From Vreelandella neptunia (GTDB lineage: Bacteria; Pseudomonadota; Gammaproteobacteria; Pseudomonadales; Halomonadaceae), in assembly GCF_022489065.1 (NCBI RefSeq), contig NZ_JAKVTW010000012.1:82239-146238 (forward strand): a stretch of DNA of 64,000 nucleotides, read 5' to 3'. Position 1 is the stretch's first letter, and the number at the start of each line of letters is the position of its first letter. Below are positions 27,679 through 39,207 of the stretch, one piece after another. Position numbers and translations under genes: made by a program. The notes beneath the pieces are model-generated. The model searched no databases, was not told where the DNA came from, and saw only the letters and a program-made list of their open reading frames with translations.

Positions 27679-28334
27679 GTATCCATTTGCATCGCCACCC
27701 CCAGAACAGCTTGCGGGAGCAGATCAGCACCCTGGGCAAATCGCTGTTTGATCGTGGCCTCACCATGGGCTCCAGCGGCAATATCAGCGTGCGGCTGGAC
27801 GACGGCGGCTGGCTGATGACGCCGACCAATGCCTGCTTGGGCAGGTTAGACCCGGCGCGCCTCTCCCATCTGGATAACAGCGGCCAACTGATCAGCGGCG
27901 ATAAGCCCACCAAAGAGCAGTTTCTGCATATGGCGATGTACGAAGAGCGCCCGCAGTCCGGCGCCATCGTGCATCTGCACTCCACTCACTCGGTGGCGGT
28001 CTCCTGCTTGCCGGAAGTCGACCCCTGCGACTGCATTCCGCCGCTGACCGCCTATTACGTGATGCGTGTGGGCAAACTACCGCTGGTGCCATACTACATT
28101 CCCGGCGACCCCAAACTGGGCGATGCGGTACGCGGCTTAGCGGGTAAACACAGCGCGGTACTGCTGGCCAACCATGGCCCGGTGGTGGCGGGTAAAAACT
28201 TAGAAGCGGCGGTTTATGCCACCGAGGAGCTGGAAGAGACAGCTAAGCTTTACCTGCTACTACGAGGCGAGAACCCGCGGGGGTTAACGCAAGAGCAGGT
28301 AGCCGAGTTAGAAGCGCGCTTTCCACGGGATTAA
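27675..28334 (+). CDS. otnC: 3-oxo-tetronate 4-phosphate decarboxylase (class II aldolase family)
   Basis: Cytosolic zinc enzyme of 219 residues with the class II aldolase/adducin fold. The substrate phosphate loop SSGNISVRL and metal histidines in IVHLHSTHS and the later NHGPVVAG element are visible. In the known pathway it decarboxylates 3-oxo-tetronate 4-phosphate to dihydroxyacetone phosphate. The start overlaps the kinase stop (ATGA). Confidence 0.9.
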   Translation: MSIHLHRHPQNSLREQISTLGKSLFDRGLTMGSSGNISVRLDDGGWLMTPTNACLGRLDPARLSHLDNSGQLISGDKPTKEQFLHMAMYEERPQSGAIVHLHSTHSVAVSCLPEVDPCDCIPPLTAYYVMRVGKLPLVPYYIPGDPKLGDAVRGLAGKHSAVLLANHGPVVAGKNLEAAVYATEELEETAKLYLLLRGENPRGLTQEQVAELEARFPRD

Positions 28335-28373
28335 CTACAAATTTAATAGCGTACTTAACAACAAGAGCACCCC

Positions 28374-29171
28374 ATGATTCGATTAGCCGCCAACCTCAGC
28401 ATGCTGTTTAACGAGCACGCCTTTATCGATCGCTTTGGCGCCGCCGCGGATGCGGGCTTTAAAGGTGTTGAGTATCTATTTCCCTATGCCTTTGCTGCCG
28501 ACGATTTACAGCGCGCGTTGAAGGAAACGCAATTGGAACAGGTGCTGTTTAATTTGCCACCGGGGGATTGGGAGGCAGGTGAGCGAGGCTTGGCAAGCCT
28601 GCCAGGCCGAGAGGGCGAATTTCGCGATTCGGTGGTGGAGGCACTGCGTTACGCTGAGGCACTCAACTGCCCGCGGGTGCATGCTATGGCCGGGGTGCTG
28701 CCTGAGAACGCCGATGCCACCACCCAGGCTGACCACCATGCAACCTACATCAGGAATCTCCGTTTTGCGGCGAGTGAAGCGGCCAAGGTTGGCCGAGAGA
28801 TACTGATTGAACCGATCAATACCCGCGATATGCCAGGATTTTTCCTGTCACGCCAAGCGCAAGCCATGGCGGTGTTGGAAGAGGTTGGGGCGGAAAATCT
28901 AAAGCTACAGTTTGATCTCTACCACTGCCAAATTATGGATGGCGATTTGATTCGCCACCTTGAACGCCAGTTCAGCGCCATCGGCCATATCCAAGTTGCA
29001 GGGGTCCCAGAGCGCCACGAGCCGAATGTTGGAGAAGTGCACTACCCCGCCATTTTTGAGCGATTAAGTGCGCTGGGCTACACCGGTTGGATCGGCTGTG
29101 AGTATCGGCCCAAGGAAGAAACCCGAGCGGGGCTAGGATGGGGCGAAGCTTGGGGGCTAACCACTCACTGA
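28374..29171 (+). CDS. otnI: 2-oxo-tetronate isomerase (hydroxypyruvate-isomerase family)
   Basis: TIM-barrel sugar-isomerase-like enzyme of 265 residues. [18 protein letters not shown] at the N-terminus and the metal-site segments [25 protein letters not shown] and [12 protein letters not shown] are those of the Hyi/OtnI family. It interconverts 2-oxo- and 3-oxo-tetronate between the dehydrogenase and kinase steps. It is 39 bp after the aldolase gene. Confidence 0.88.
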   Translation: MIRLAANLSMLFNEHAFIDRFGAAADAGFKGVEYLFPYAFAADDLQRALKETQLEQVLFNLPPGDWEAGERGLASLPGREGEFRDSVVEALRYAEALNCPRVHAMAGVLPENADATTQADHHATYIRNLRFAASEAAKVGREILIEPINTRDMPGFFLSRQAQAMAVLEEVGAENLKLQFDLYHCQIMDGDLIRHLERQFSAIGHIQVAGVPERHEPNVGEVHYPAIFERLSALGYTGWIGCEYRPKEETRAGLGWGEAWGLTTH

Positions 29172-29237
29172 TATCCGTCAGTTCAAATAAAAACGAGAAA
29201 AACGCAAACAATAACAACAGTGCATAGGAGCAAAACG

Positions 29238-30200
29238 ATGCATATAGCCATTACCGGTGCAGCAGGCTTTCTAGGTCAGCGGTTAGTGCAACAGCTGCTG
29301 ACTAGAGGTGAGCTTCGCCAGCAGCCCATTACTCGGCTAACACTGATTGATCAGATAGAAGCACCTTTGCCTGAATCGGGAAACGTCGCCGTGACATCAA
29401 GGGCGCTGGATATTACCGAGTCCGGCGCACTGGATAGCGTGCTGGCGCAACGCCCTGATGTTATTTATCACCTGGCGGCGGTCGTGAGCTCTGCGGCAGA
29501 AGCCGATTTGGAACTCGGCATGCGGGTTAATTTCGATGCCACGCGGGCGCTGTTGGAAGGCTGCCGGAAGCAGTCACTGACCGATACTCGCTTGATTATG
29601 GCCAGCTCCGTGGCGGCATACGGCGGTGAGCTGCCGGAAGTGTTGGATGATATGACAGCACTCCATCCGCAAAACTCCTACGGCACCCAAAAAGCCATGT
29701 GTGAGCTGCTCATCAACGATTACAGCCGCCGTGGGCTTATCGATGGCCTAGTGCTGCGCCTGCCCACCATTGTGATTCGTCCTGGCCGACCGAACGCCGC
29801 CGCCTCCAGCTTTGCCTCCAGTATTTTACGTGAACCGCTGAATGGCGAAGAAGCGATTTGCCCCGTACCTGTTGAGCTGCCGATGTTTGTGATGTCGCCG
29901 GGCAAAGTGGTGGATGCGCTGATTCATGGCGCTGAGGTGCCGAGCGAGGCACTGGCGCCTTTTCGAGCTTTTATGCTGCCAGGGATCACCGTCACAGTGG
30001 CAGAAATGCTGGAAGCGCTGCGTGAAGCTGCGGGTGAGAAGGCGCTTTCACTGGTACACCATGAGCCCGACCCACGCATCGAAGCCATTGTTGCCAGTTG
30101 GCCTGCGCGCTTTGAGACAGCAAAGGCCAAGCAGCTTGGCTTTGTAGGCGATGACAACTTCAAGCAGATCATTGATGCGTTCGTTTCTGAACAGTCCTGA
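29238..30200 (+). CDS. denD: D-erythronate dehydrogenase, DenD type (SDR/epimerase fold)
   Basis: NAD-dependent extended SDR of 320 residues. The dinucleotide motif ITGAAGFLGQRL and active-site SYGTQK (Tyr and Lys) are clear. ATG 29238 follows TAGGAG; a GTG at 29220 is not needed. DenD oxidises D-erythronate to 2-oxo-tetronate, giving the operon a second entry point beside LtnD. The assignment rests on fold plus the complete neighbouring set. Confidence 0.86.
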   Translation: MHIAITGAAGFLGQRLVQQLLTRGELRQQPITRLTLIDQIEAPLPESGNVAVTSRALDITESGALDSVLAQRPDVIYHLAAVVSSAAEADLELGMRVNFDATRALLEGCRKQSLTDTRLIMASSVAAYGGELPEVLDDMTALHPQNSYGTQKAMCELLINDYSRRGLIDGLVLRLPTIVIRPGRPNAAASSFASSILREPLNGEEAICPVPVELPMFVMSPGKVVDALIHGAEVPSEALAPFRAFMLPGITVTVAEMLEALREAAGEKALSLVHHEPDPRIEAIVASWPARFETAKAKQLGFVGDDNFKQIIDAFVSEQS

Positions 30201-30206
30201 CTTCCT

Positions 30207-30226
30207 CTCCTACCCGTAAGGGTAGG
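30207..30226 (+). promoter_or_regulatory. Stem-loop between denD and the TRAP receptor gene
   Basis: TCCTACCC (30207-30214), loop GTAA, GGGTAGGA (30219-30226): a perfect 8-bp stem with a tetraloop. It lacks a T tract and lies just before the receptor gene, fitting an mRNA processing or stabilising element. Confidence 0.5.
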
Positions 30227-30301
30227 AAACTGCCTGGGCGACCCCACGTGGATAAGTTGCCCCAATGACCACCCTCACAACAATATAAAGAGGGCACTAC
30301 A

Positions 30302-31315
30302 ATGACTAAGCAATACGTGACAACAACACTCAAGCGCCATGTGCTGGTCGCAGCAATTAGCGGTGTCGCCACTGCTGGTATGGCACTTCAGGCTCACGCC
30401 GCAACGGAAGTGAACCTGGGGCACACGTTATCCTCCACATCGCACTACTCGGTTGGCGCAGATGCCTTCAAAGAGGCTCTGGAGCGACTGTCTGACGGCG
30501 AGTTCACGGTCACCGAGCACACCTCTGGGTCGCTGGGCGGCGAGCGGGAGATGATCGAAGGCCTGCAGATCGGTACGGTCGATGTGGTCATTACTTCCAC
30601 AGGCCCGCTGGGTAACTTCGTACCAGAAAGCTATGTGCTCGACCTGCCATTCCTGTTTGAGAACTACGATCAGGCTCGCTGCGTGTTGGATAGTGAACTG
30701 GGCGATGAGCTGTTGGAAAAAATGGGCGAGCACGACTTGGTGGGCTTGGCGTGGTCTGAAAATGGTTTTCGCCACCTAACCAATAGCCAACGCGAGATCG
30801 CCACGCCCGCAGATGCCGAGGGGCTGCGCGTACGCACCATGGAGAACGCGGTACACCAGGAAGCGTTCCGTCAGATGGGCGCCCGCCCAACACCGATGGC
30901 GTTCCCTGAGCTGTTCACCGCGCTTCAGCAGGGCACTGTCGATGGTCAGGAAAATCCGATTACCGTCATCGTCGCCACCAACTTCTGGGAAGTGCAGGAC
31001 TACCTCTCGCTCACCGGGCATGTCTACTCACCGGCCATCGTGCTGGGGTCACCCATTCTGCTAGACGGTCTGAGCGATGAGGAGCGTGGTTGGTTTATAG
31101 AGGCAGCTGCAGCCTCTGCACAGGCAACCCGGGAAGAAGTTTCGCGCCTAGAGCGTGAAGGGGTAGCGCTGCTGGAAGAAAATGGCATGACGGTGAAAAC
31201 CGATATCGATATCGGCCCCTTCCAGGAAGCAGTACAGCCCGCCTACGAGATATTTACCTCTGAATACGGCACCGAAATGCTTGAGCGCGTTCAGGAAACC
31301 GCCAGCGGTTGTTAA
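30302..31315 (+). CDS. TRAP receptor protein of the tetronate operon (DctP family)
   Basis: Periplasmic solute receptor of 337 residues. A signal peptide ends near ALQAHA. The carboxylate-binding region GLRVRTMENAVH and QQGTVDGQENPITVI are typical of DctP. Gene order within the tetronate operon suggests that it binds threonate, erythronate or a similar C4 sugar acid. AAAGAGGGC precedes the ATG. Confidence 0.9.
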   Translation: MTKQYVTTTLKRHVLVAAISGVATAGMALQAHAATEVNLGHTLSSTSHYSVGADAFKEALERLSDGEFTVTEHTSGSLGGEREMIEGLQIGTVDVVITSTGPLGNFVPESYVLDLPFLFENYDQARCVLDSELGDELLEKMGEHDLVGLAWSENGFRHLTNSQREIATPADAEGLRVRTMENAVHQEAFRQMGARPTPMAFPELFTALQQGTVDGQENPITVIVATNFWEVQDYLSLTGHVYSPAIVLGSPILLDGLSDEERGWFIEAAAASAQATREEVSRLEREGVALLEENGMTVKTDIDIGPFQEAVQPAYEIFTSEYGTEMLERVQETASGC

Positions 31316-31333
31316 GTGTTTTTCCCACCTCGG

Positions 31334-31352
31334 CCTCCGGCATTGCCGGGGG
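31334..31352 (+). promoter_or_regulatory. Stem-loop after the tetronate TRAP receptor gene
   Basis: CCTCCGGC (31334-31341), loop ATT, GCCGGGGG (31345-31352), with one G-U pair. No T tract follows. It lies between the receptor and small-permease genes, like the hairpins in the other importers of this window. Confidence 0.5.
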
Positions 31353-31375
31353 TCGCCTTGGCATGGTGAATTCTT

Positions 31376-31930
31376 ATGCTAGCGGTCTTTCTTCGTTTTG
31401 AGCACCAGTTAACCCGCTTCGCGATGCTGCTGGCGGTGTCGATGCTGGCGATCTCGGTCACGCTCAGTTTTTATCAGGTGCTCACCCGTTTTGTGTTTAA
31501 CGCCCCCTCCACATGGACAGAAGTCGCCTCCCGCGCGGCGATGATCTGGTGCGTATTTATGGCCGCCGCGGCCACCTTTCGGGGCGGTTATATGATGGCG
31601 GTGGAGGTGGTTTATAAAGTGGTGCCTGCGCGTTTTATAACGCTATTAGAGGTCGCCATTGTGGTGTGCTGCCTGCTGGTTCTTGGCGTGCTTATCCATT
31701 ACGGCATTCAAATGACCATGCGGGTAAGTAATCAAACCATGTCCGGGATGAATATTTCGATGGCATGGGCGTACGCAGCAATCCCTACGGGATCCTTTTT
31801 TGCCATTGTCGCAGTGATCGCGCGCTTACTGGCGCAACTGAGTGGCCGCGAGAAAGTAGGGCCGGAGAATAGCGAAATAGCGCCTGAAGCCCAGGACGGG
31901 CAGCTACCTAATGAGGGGTCACAGCCATGA
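31376..31930 (+). CDS. TRAP small permease (DctQ) of the tetronate operon
   Basis: Membrane protein of 184 residues with four hydrophobic segments and the DctQ pattern TWTEVASRAAMIWCVFMAAA. The C-terminal tail is acidic and soluble. Start is ATG 31376. The stop overlaps the large-permease start by 4 bp (ATGA), so the two membrane subunits are made together. Confidence 0.9.
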   Translation: MLAVFLRFEHQLTRFAMLLAVSMLAISVTLSFYQVLTRFVFNAPSTWTEVASRAAMIWCVFMAAAATFRGGYMMAVEVVYKVVPARFITLLEVAIVVCCLLVLGVLIHYGIQMTMRVSNQTMSGMNISMAWAYAAIPTGSFFAIVAVIARLLAQLSGREKVGPENSEIAPEAQDGQLPNEGSQP

Positions 31931-33204
31931 ACATGGTGATTGGCCTGTCGCTGATTATTCTGTTTACCTTCGGTGTGCCGATTGCCATTTCTATTATCCT
32001 GGCATCGATTATCGGCATTGAATTCTTCACGCGCCTGCCACTGCTGCTGGTGCCGCAGCAGATGTTTATCGGCATCGATAAATTCCCGCTAATGGCGATC
32101 CCATTTTTTATTCTTGCCGGTAACCTGATGGCGGCAGGGGGAATATCTCAACGGTTGGTGGATTTGGCCAAATCCATCGTTGGCCGGGTGCAGGGCGGCT
32201 TGGCGATGTCCTGTGTACTCACCTGCATGATGTTTGCCGCGGTTTCCGGTTCCAGTGTGGCGACCACCTTTGCTATCGGCGCTATTTTGATCCCCGCCAT
32301 GGTAAAGCATGGCTACCCCAAGCCGTTGGCGGCTTCCATTCAGGCATCATCCGCTGAGCTTGGCGTGCTGATTCCGCCCTCAATTCCTTTGATCCTGTAC
32401 GGCGTGAGTACCGATACTTCCATCGGGCAACTGTTTCTGGCGGGCATTGGCCCCGGCATATTGATTGGCTGTGCGCTGATCATCTTTCTCTACCTATTCT
32501 GCAAGATTCGTGGCTACGGTAAGGATGACTATAAAGACAGCACCGGCTTTATGATCTCGATGAAGCGCGCCTGGGTCGCGATGCTGATGCCGGTGGTGGT
32601 GATTGGCGGTATTTATGGCGGTGTTTTTACCCCTACCGAAGCATCCGCCGTGGCGGTGTTTTTTGCCTTAATCGTGGGTGGCTTCTACTACCGCGAGCTG
32701 AAAATGGACGATATGTGGCCGATTCTTCGTCAAAGTGTCATTTCCACCGCTGCGGTCATGCTGATCATCGCCGCCGCCTCGCTATTCAGTTTTCTGCTTA
32801 GCCGAACGGGACTGCCTGCGCAAATTGCTACCCTGGTGACCAACACCATCAATGACCCGCTGATGTTTCTGCTGGTGGTCAATGCGTTGCTGTTAGTCGT
32901 CGGCATGTTTATTGAAACTTCCGCCGCTATTTTGGTACTGGCGCCGATCTTGACGCCGATCGCTATTCAGTTTGGCATTCATCCGGTTCATTTTGGCCTG
33001 GTTATGGTCGTAAACCTGGCCCTTGGCATGATCACGCCACCGCTGGGCGTGAACCTGTTTGCTGCCTGTGCGGTCGCCAAAATCTCGATTGATCAAATGC
33101 TGCCATGGCTAGTGCGCTTTGTGCTGGTGGTATTGGCTTGCCTGATGGCGATTACCTATATGCCGTGGATCTCGATGGGGCTGGTCAACATCTTCTACGG
33201 TTAA
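31927..33204 (+). CDS. TRAP large permease (DctM) of the tetronate operon
   Basis: Membrane protein of 425 residues with about twelve hydrophobic segments. DctM signatures include FAAVSGSSVATTFAIGAILIP, AELGVLIPPSIPLILYG and FTPTEASAVAVFFA, each in the expected order. It is the sodium-coupled transport subunit for the receptor at 30302. An ALDH gene follows after 50 bp. Confidence 0.92.
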   Translation: MNMVIGLSLIILFTFGVPIAISIILASIIGIEFFTRLPLLLVPQQMFIGIDKFPLMAIPFFILAGNLMAAGGISQRLVDLAKSIVGRVQGGLAMSCVLTCMMFAAVSGSSVATTFAIGAILIPAMVKHGYPKPLAASIQASSAELGVLIPPSIPLILYGVSTDTSIGQLFLAGIGPGILIGCALIIFLYLFCKIRGYGKDDYKDSTGFMISMKRAWVAMLMPVVVIGGIYGGVFTPTEASAVAVFFALIVGGFYYRELKMDDMWPILRQSVISTAAVMLIIAAASLFSFLLSRTGLPAQIATLVTNTINDPLMFLLVVNALLLVVGMFIETSAAILVLAPILTPIAIQFGIHPVHFGLVMVVNLALGMITPPLGVNLFAACAVAKISIDQMLPWLVRFVLVVLACLMAITYMPWISMGLVNIFYG

Positions 33205-33254
33205 GCTAATAGCGTTTTAAGTTACAAAAACATCAACAATAAAAGGAGTGCTGT

Positions 33255-34712
33255 ATGTCTCACCCGTTAATGTTGCCCCCACAGCAGGCGCTGATTGCTG
33301 GAGAGTGGGTAGATACTGTTGCTACGCTACCAGTAGAGGCCCCTGCTACCGGCGAGCCCCTGGCGCGGATTGCGCGCAGCCAAGCGGAAGACGTCGATGC
33401 AGCGGTACAGGCAGCACGGCAAGCATTTGCCGGTCAGTTAGGTGAGTGGGCCCGCTGGTCTGCCCGGCAGCGCAGCGAATGGCTTCTGCGCTTTGCCGAT
33501 GTGATCGAGGCGCATCACGAACAGCTAGCACAGCTCGAGTGTGCCGATACCGGTAAGCCGATGACCCAAGCCAAAGGCGATATTGCTGCCTGTGCCCGCT
33601 ACTTCCGCTTTTACGGTGGTGCGGCGGACAAGCTGCACGGTGAAACGATTCCCTTTGAAAATGATTTTGCCGTAATGACGCTGCGCGAACCTTACGGGGT
33701 GTGTGCGCAAATTATTCCCTGGAACTATCCATCGCAGATATTTGGGCGCTGTGTGGCGGCGGCATTAGCCGCAGGCAATACCATTGTGCTCAAGCCCGCC
33801 GAAGATGCCTGTTTGAGCGTGCTGCGCTTGGCGGCGTTGGCGGTAAAACACGGCTTGCCTGCTGGCGCACTCAACGTTGTGCCAGGGCTGGGTTATGAGG
33901 CGGGTGCGGCCCTCGCTGGCCATCCCCAGATTGATCATCTCTCGTTTACTGGTTCGCCGGAGACCGGTACCCAGGTTGCCCAAGCGGCGGCACAGCACCA
34001 TGTGCCCGTCACCTTGGAGTTAGGCGGTAAATCGCCGCAGCTCGTGTTTGCCGATGCGGATCTTGATGCGGCGCTTCCAGCCGTAGTGCGCGGCATTATT
34101 CAGAACGCCGGGCAGACCTGTTCGGCAGGCAGTCGCCTGCTGGTGCAGCGTGAAATCGCTGATAGTGTGGTGGCGAATCTTTGTGAGCGCTTTGCTGCTT
34201 TGCGTTGTGATGCAGGTGAAGCCGACGCTGACTGTGGCCCGCTGATCAATGCGCGCCAAAAAACCAAACTGGAAGAACGTTTGTTGGCGGCCAAAGCCGA
34301 TGGTATTCGCGTTGCGGCCATAGGAGAGCTAGCGTCGAGCGCACCGGCTGGTGGTCACTTTGTCCTGCCTCAACTGCTGACCGATATTCCGGACGGGCAT
34401 GAAGTACTGCGCGAAGAGCTGTTTGGGCCGGTACTGGTGGTGCAGGTGTTTGAGGATGAAACCGAAGCGCTGGCACTCGCCAATGCGACAGATTTTGGCC
34501 TGTGCGCAGGCATCTGGACGCGGGACGGGGGGCGACAACTACGCCTAGCCAAAGGCATTCGCAGTGGCCAGGTCTTTATCAACAACTACGGCGCCGCCGG
34601 TGGTGTTGAGCTACCTTTTGGAGGCGTTGGTCGCTCTGGTCATGGCCGAGAGAAGGGCTTTGAAGGCCTACGTAGCTACACACGGATTAAAACAGTCGCT
34701 ATTAAACATTAA
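33255..34712 (+). CDS. NAD(P)-dependent aldehyde dehydrogenase
   Basis: ALDH superfamily enzyme of 485 residues. PWNYPSQIFGR (cofactor site), the general base Glu in LELGGKSPQ and catalytic Cys in NAGQTCSAGSR are visible, as is the C-terminal FGGVGRSGHGREKG. AAAGGAG precedes the ATG. It is not part of the core published tetronate pathway. Located in the same operon, it might oxidise tetroses or another C2-C4 aldehyde to a substrate of LtnD/DenD (inference). Confidence 0.88.
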   Translation: MSHPLMLPPQQALIAGEWVDTVATLPVEAPATGEPLARIARSQAEDVDAAVQAARQAFAGQLGEWARWSARQRSEWLLRFADVIEAHHEQLAQLECADTGKPMTQAKGDIAACARYFRFYGGAADKLHGETIPFENDFAVMTLREPYGVCAQIIPWNYPSQIFGRCVAAALAAGNTIVLKPAEDACLSVLRLAALAVKHGLPAGALNVVPGLGYEAGAALAGHPQIDHLSFTGSPETGTQVAQAAAQHHVPVTLELGGKSPQLVFADADLDAALPAVVRGIIQNAGQTCSAGSRLLVQREIADSVVANLCERFAALRCDAGEADADCGPLINARQKTKLEERLLAAKADGIRVAAIGELASSAPAGGHFVLPQLLTDIPDGHEVLREELFGPVLVVQVFEDETEALALANATDFGLCAGIWTRDGGRQLRLAKGIRSGQVFINNYGAAGGVELPFGGVGRSGHGREKGFEGLRSYTRIKTVAIKH

Positions 34713-34740
34713 CGGACGCTTCACCTTTACGGAGATAACA

Positions 34741-35619
34741 ATGACAACAGTACGGCAAGTAGGCATCGTCGGTGTCGGTTTGATGGGCCATGGGATTGCC
34801 AGCAGCTTGTTGCGCGCTGGCCATCAGGTCAGTTTTCTTGAGCACCCGGGTAATCAGCCAGTGGCAGACCTGTTGGCCGCTGGCGCCACCGCGCTGAGTT
34901 CAGGCCGGGAAGTGGCGCAGAAGAATGAAGTGGTGATTCTATGCGTCACTGGCTCGCCTCAGGTAGAAGCGGTGCTGTTTGAGCCCAACGGTGTGCTGGA
35001 AGGATTAAAGCCCGGTTGTGTTGTGGTGGATTGCTCCACCGCTTTGCCTAGTTCAACAGAGAAAGTCTCGGCCAAAGTGACTGACGCTGGCGGACGCTTT
35101 ATGGATGCAGCGATGACGCGCACGCCCAAAGAAGCGGCGGAAGGGCGGCTCAACTTGATTGTTGGCGCGCCAAAAGAGCTGTTTGATGAAACGCTGCCAC
35201 TACTACAGGGCTTTGCTGAAAATATTGCCCATGCGGGCGATGTAGGGGCTGGGCATACCCTTAAGTTGCTGCATAACTTCGTCTCTTTAGGTTTTTCGGC
35301 AGTATTGGCCGAAGCCACGGCGGCCTCTCGCAAAGCAGGCATCAGCGATACGGCGTTGTTAGAAGTGCTTGGCGCTGGCGGTGGGGGTGGCGTTGTGCTT
35401 GAGCGGCTGCGCCCTTATATCGCTGACAATGACCCGTCGGGCTTTAAGTTTAGCGTTGCCAATGCCAGTAAAGACCTTGGTTACTATCACACCATGACCA
35501 ATGAACTGGGAGTAGAGCGGGGCGTAGCGGGGGCGGTGCATGCCCTTTACGCCTCTATTGATGATACTGCGCTGGCGGTGCCAGAAGTGATTGGCGTATT
35601 GGAAAGACGAAAACGGTGA
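34741..35619 (+). CDS. 3-hydroxyisobutyrate-dehydrogenase-type oxidoreductase
   Basis: Beta-hydroxyacid dehydrogenase of 292 residues. The Rossmann motif is VGIVGVGLMGHG, the substrate motif DAAMTRTPKEAAEG and the catalytic lysine lies in GHTLKLLHNF. The long upstream frame overlapping the ALDH gene is not real; ATG 34741 has GGAG upstream. It differs from LtnD at the substrate motif (TRTP in place of SGGA), so it should use another hydroxyacid. It ends the tetronate operon. Confidence 0.87.
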   Translation: MTTVRQVGIVGVGLMGHGIASSLLRAGHQVSFLEHPGNQPVADLLAAGATALSSGREVAQKNEVVILCVTGSPQVEAVLFEPNGVLEGLKPGCVVVDCSTALPSSTEKVSAKVTDAGGRFMDAAMTRTPKEAAEGRLNLIVGAPKELFDETLPLLQGFAENIAHAGDVGAGHTLKLLHNFVSLGFSAVLAEATAASRKAGISDTALLEVLGAGGGGGVVLERLRPYIADNDPSGFKFSVANASKDLGYYHTMTNELGVERGVAGAVHALYASIDDTALAVPEVIGVLERRKR

Positions 35620-35883
35620 ATAAGCGTTTAATTTGCCAAGATGCAACTAATGCAGATAAAGGCGTTCCAAAACCGCTGATAATATCGATAATTTGTTTTT
35701 TGGTAGGGTATAGCCTACTTTATGTAATTAAATCGTAAATAATGTGGTTGTTTTAGTAACCTTGGGGAGGGTTGTGAAGTAACATCGCGGGGTAGAAAAT
35801 GTGGTGACCAGCTAAGAGAAGCTGACAGTGCTGATATCTAGCCACATGACTGCACTACTATTTTACAGGGATGAGTAAATAGA

Positions 35884-37631
<1,748 letters not shown>

Positions 37632-37697
37632 TTATTAAGCTATCTTCGATGATAGACAGTGCATTCCGTTACTCTAAGCAGTGCAGGAAACAAACGG

Positions 37698-37709
37698 TTA
37701 GAGCCAGTT
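37698..37709. promoter_or_regulatory. Shared motif upstream of the aminotransferase (MocR site candidate)
   Basis: TTAGAGCCAGTT occurs here and, inverted, at 40790-40801 between the MocR gene and the ABC transporter. AGAGCCA at 37700-37706 also has an inverted partner, TGGCTCT, at 37730-37736. A common regulator, the MocR protein at 39208, is the simplest explanation. Confidence 0.5.
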
Positions 37710-37849
37710 AGCACTCGATAGTGTGACATTGGCTCTCTCTGGTGCGTCTGTCCCTCATGCTCGTAACGATTGGCCCTACAGCTTAATGGTTCGAACTCAC
37801 TAGGCTGGCAAGCACGCTATCTCTTTATGGATTAAACAGGGTGCTTGTT

Positions 37850-39196
37850 ATGAATGCCAATGTTGCCGTTTCTGATTCCACTACACACAGTGTAGATAAC
37901 CACTATGTGCACGGCCTGGATCGTCAGTATGTGTTTCACTCATGGGCGCAGCAAGGCAGTTTAGACCCCATGGTCATTGCAGGCGCGCAAGGATGCCGTG
38001 TCTGGGATTATGCAGGGCGTGAGTATTTGGACTTTAGTAGCCAGCTAGTCAATACCAATATCGGCCATCAGCACCCGAAAGTAATCAGCGCGATTCAAGC
38101 TCAAGCCGCTAGTTTATGCACCATTGCGCCGGCCCATGCCAACTTAGCACGCGGTGAAGCAGCTAAGCGTATTATCGCCAAAGCGCCGACTGGTTTTAGT
38201 AAAGTGTTTTTCACCAATGCGGGTGCGGATGCCAATGAAAATGCCATTCGCATGGCGCGGCTCTTTACTGGGCGAACTAAAATACTTTCCGCCTACCGCT
38301 CCTATCACGGTAATACCGGCTCAGCGATTGCCGCCACCGGGGATTGGCGGCGAGTGCCCAACGAGTACTCCAGTGGGCACGTCCACTTCTTTAACCCTTA
38401 CCTTTATCGCAGCGAGTTTTGGGCGCGGGACGAGGATGAAGAGTGTGAGCGCGCGTTAACCCATCTACGCAGAGTGATTGAGTGCGAAGGTGCCAAGGCA
38501 GTCGCCGCTATCTTGCTGGAAACTATTCCCGGTACCGCTGGCGTCCTGCTACCCCCCAAAGCGTATTTACAGGGTGTTAGGCAGCTCGCCGATGAGTTTG
38601 GCATCGTGCTGATTCTCGATGAAGTGATGGCCGGTTTCGGCCGCACGGGGCGCTGGTTTGCCTTTGAGCACTACGACATGGCGCCCGACTTAATTGTCTT
38701 TGCCAAAGGGGTCAACTCCGGCTACGTGCCTGCCGGTGGCGTGATTATTTCAGAGCCAATCTCTCGCTATTTTGACGACCACTTTTTTGTCGGCGGGCTA
38801 ACCTACTCCGGCCATCCGCTAGCGATGGCGGCGATAGTCGCGACCCTCGATGCGATGGAAGAAGAGGGCATCGTAGAGAATGCTGACGAAATGGGTAACG
38901 GCCCGTTAGCGAAAGGGCTGCAACAACTTGCCGAGCGCCACGCGGTGATAGGCGATTGGCGCGGCCTTGGTGTCTTTCACGCTCTCGAACTCGTCAGTGA
39001 CCCGGTGCGTAAAACACCCCTGCCAGGGGCTGAAGTGCTAAAACTAAAACAGCAGTTGATGGAGCAAGGCCTGCTGGTCTTCACTGTCGAAAACCGCATA
39101 CACGTGGTGCCGCCATGCATTGTGACGGCAGCTGAAGTGGAAGAGGGCTTGGCAATCTTGAATAGCGTGTTTGAAAGCTACGCTGTACCGGCTTGA
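37850..39196 (+). CDS. Class III PLP aminotransferase
   Basis: Fold-type I omega-aminotransferase of 448 residues. The pyridine-N Asp lies in LILDEVMAGFGRTG and the PLP lysine in IVFAKGVNSGY. It resembles taurine-, beta-alanine- and diaminobutyrate-type transaminases; the amine donor cannot be settled. ATG 37850 is preferred over GTG 37841. It is convergent with a MocR gene and shares an upstream motif with the ABC transporter beyond it, so it probably processes the amine that transporter imports. Confidence 0.87.
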   Translation: MNANVAVSDSTTHSVDNHYVHGLDRQYVFHSWAQQGSLDPMVIAGAQGCRVWDYAGREYLDFSSQLVNTNIGHQHPKVISAIQAQAASLCTIAPAHANLARGEAAKRIIAKAPTGFSKVFFTNAGADANENAIRMARLFTGRTKILSAYRSYHGNTGSAIAATGDWRRVPNEYSSGHVHFFNPYLYRSEFWARDEDEECERALTHLRRVIECEGAKAVAAILLETIPGTAGVLLPPKAYLQGVRQLADEFGIVLILDEVMAGFGRTGRWFAFEHYDMAPDLIVFAKGVNSGYVPAGGVIISEPISRYFDDHFFVGGLTYSGHPLAMAAIVATLDAMEEEGIVENADEMGNGPLAKGLQQLAERHAVIGDWRGLGVFHALELVSDPVRKTPLPGAEVLKLKQQLMEQGLLVFTVENRIHVVPPCIVTAAEVEEGLAILNSVFESYAVPA

Positions 39197-39207
39197 TAAG
39201 GCGGCTC

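Noticed and set aside
35703..35720. A terminator after the tetronate operon (GTAGG...CCTAC hairpin).
   Set aside because: The stem is only five pairs and the following T tract is weak; not strong enough to call as a feature.
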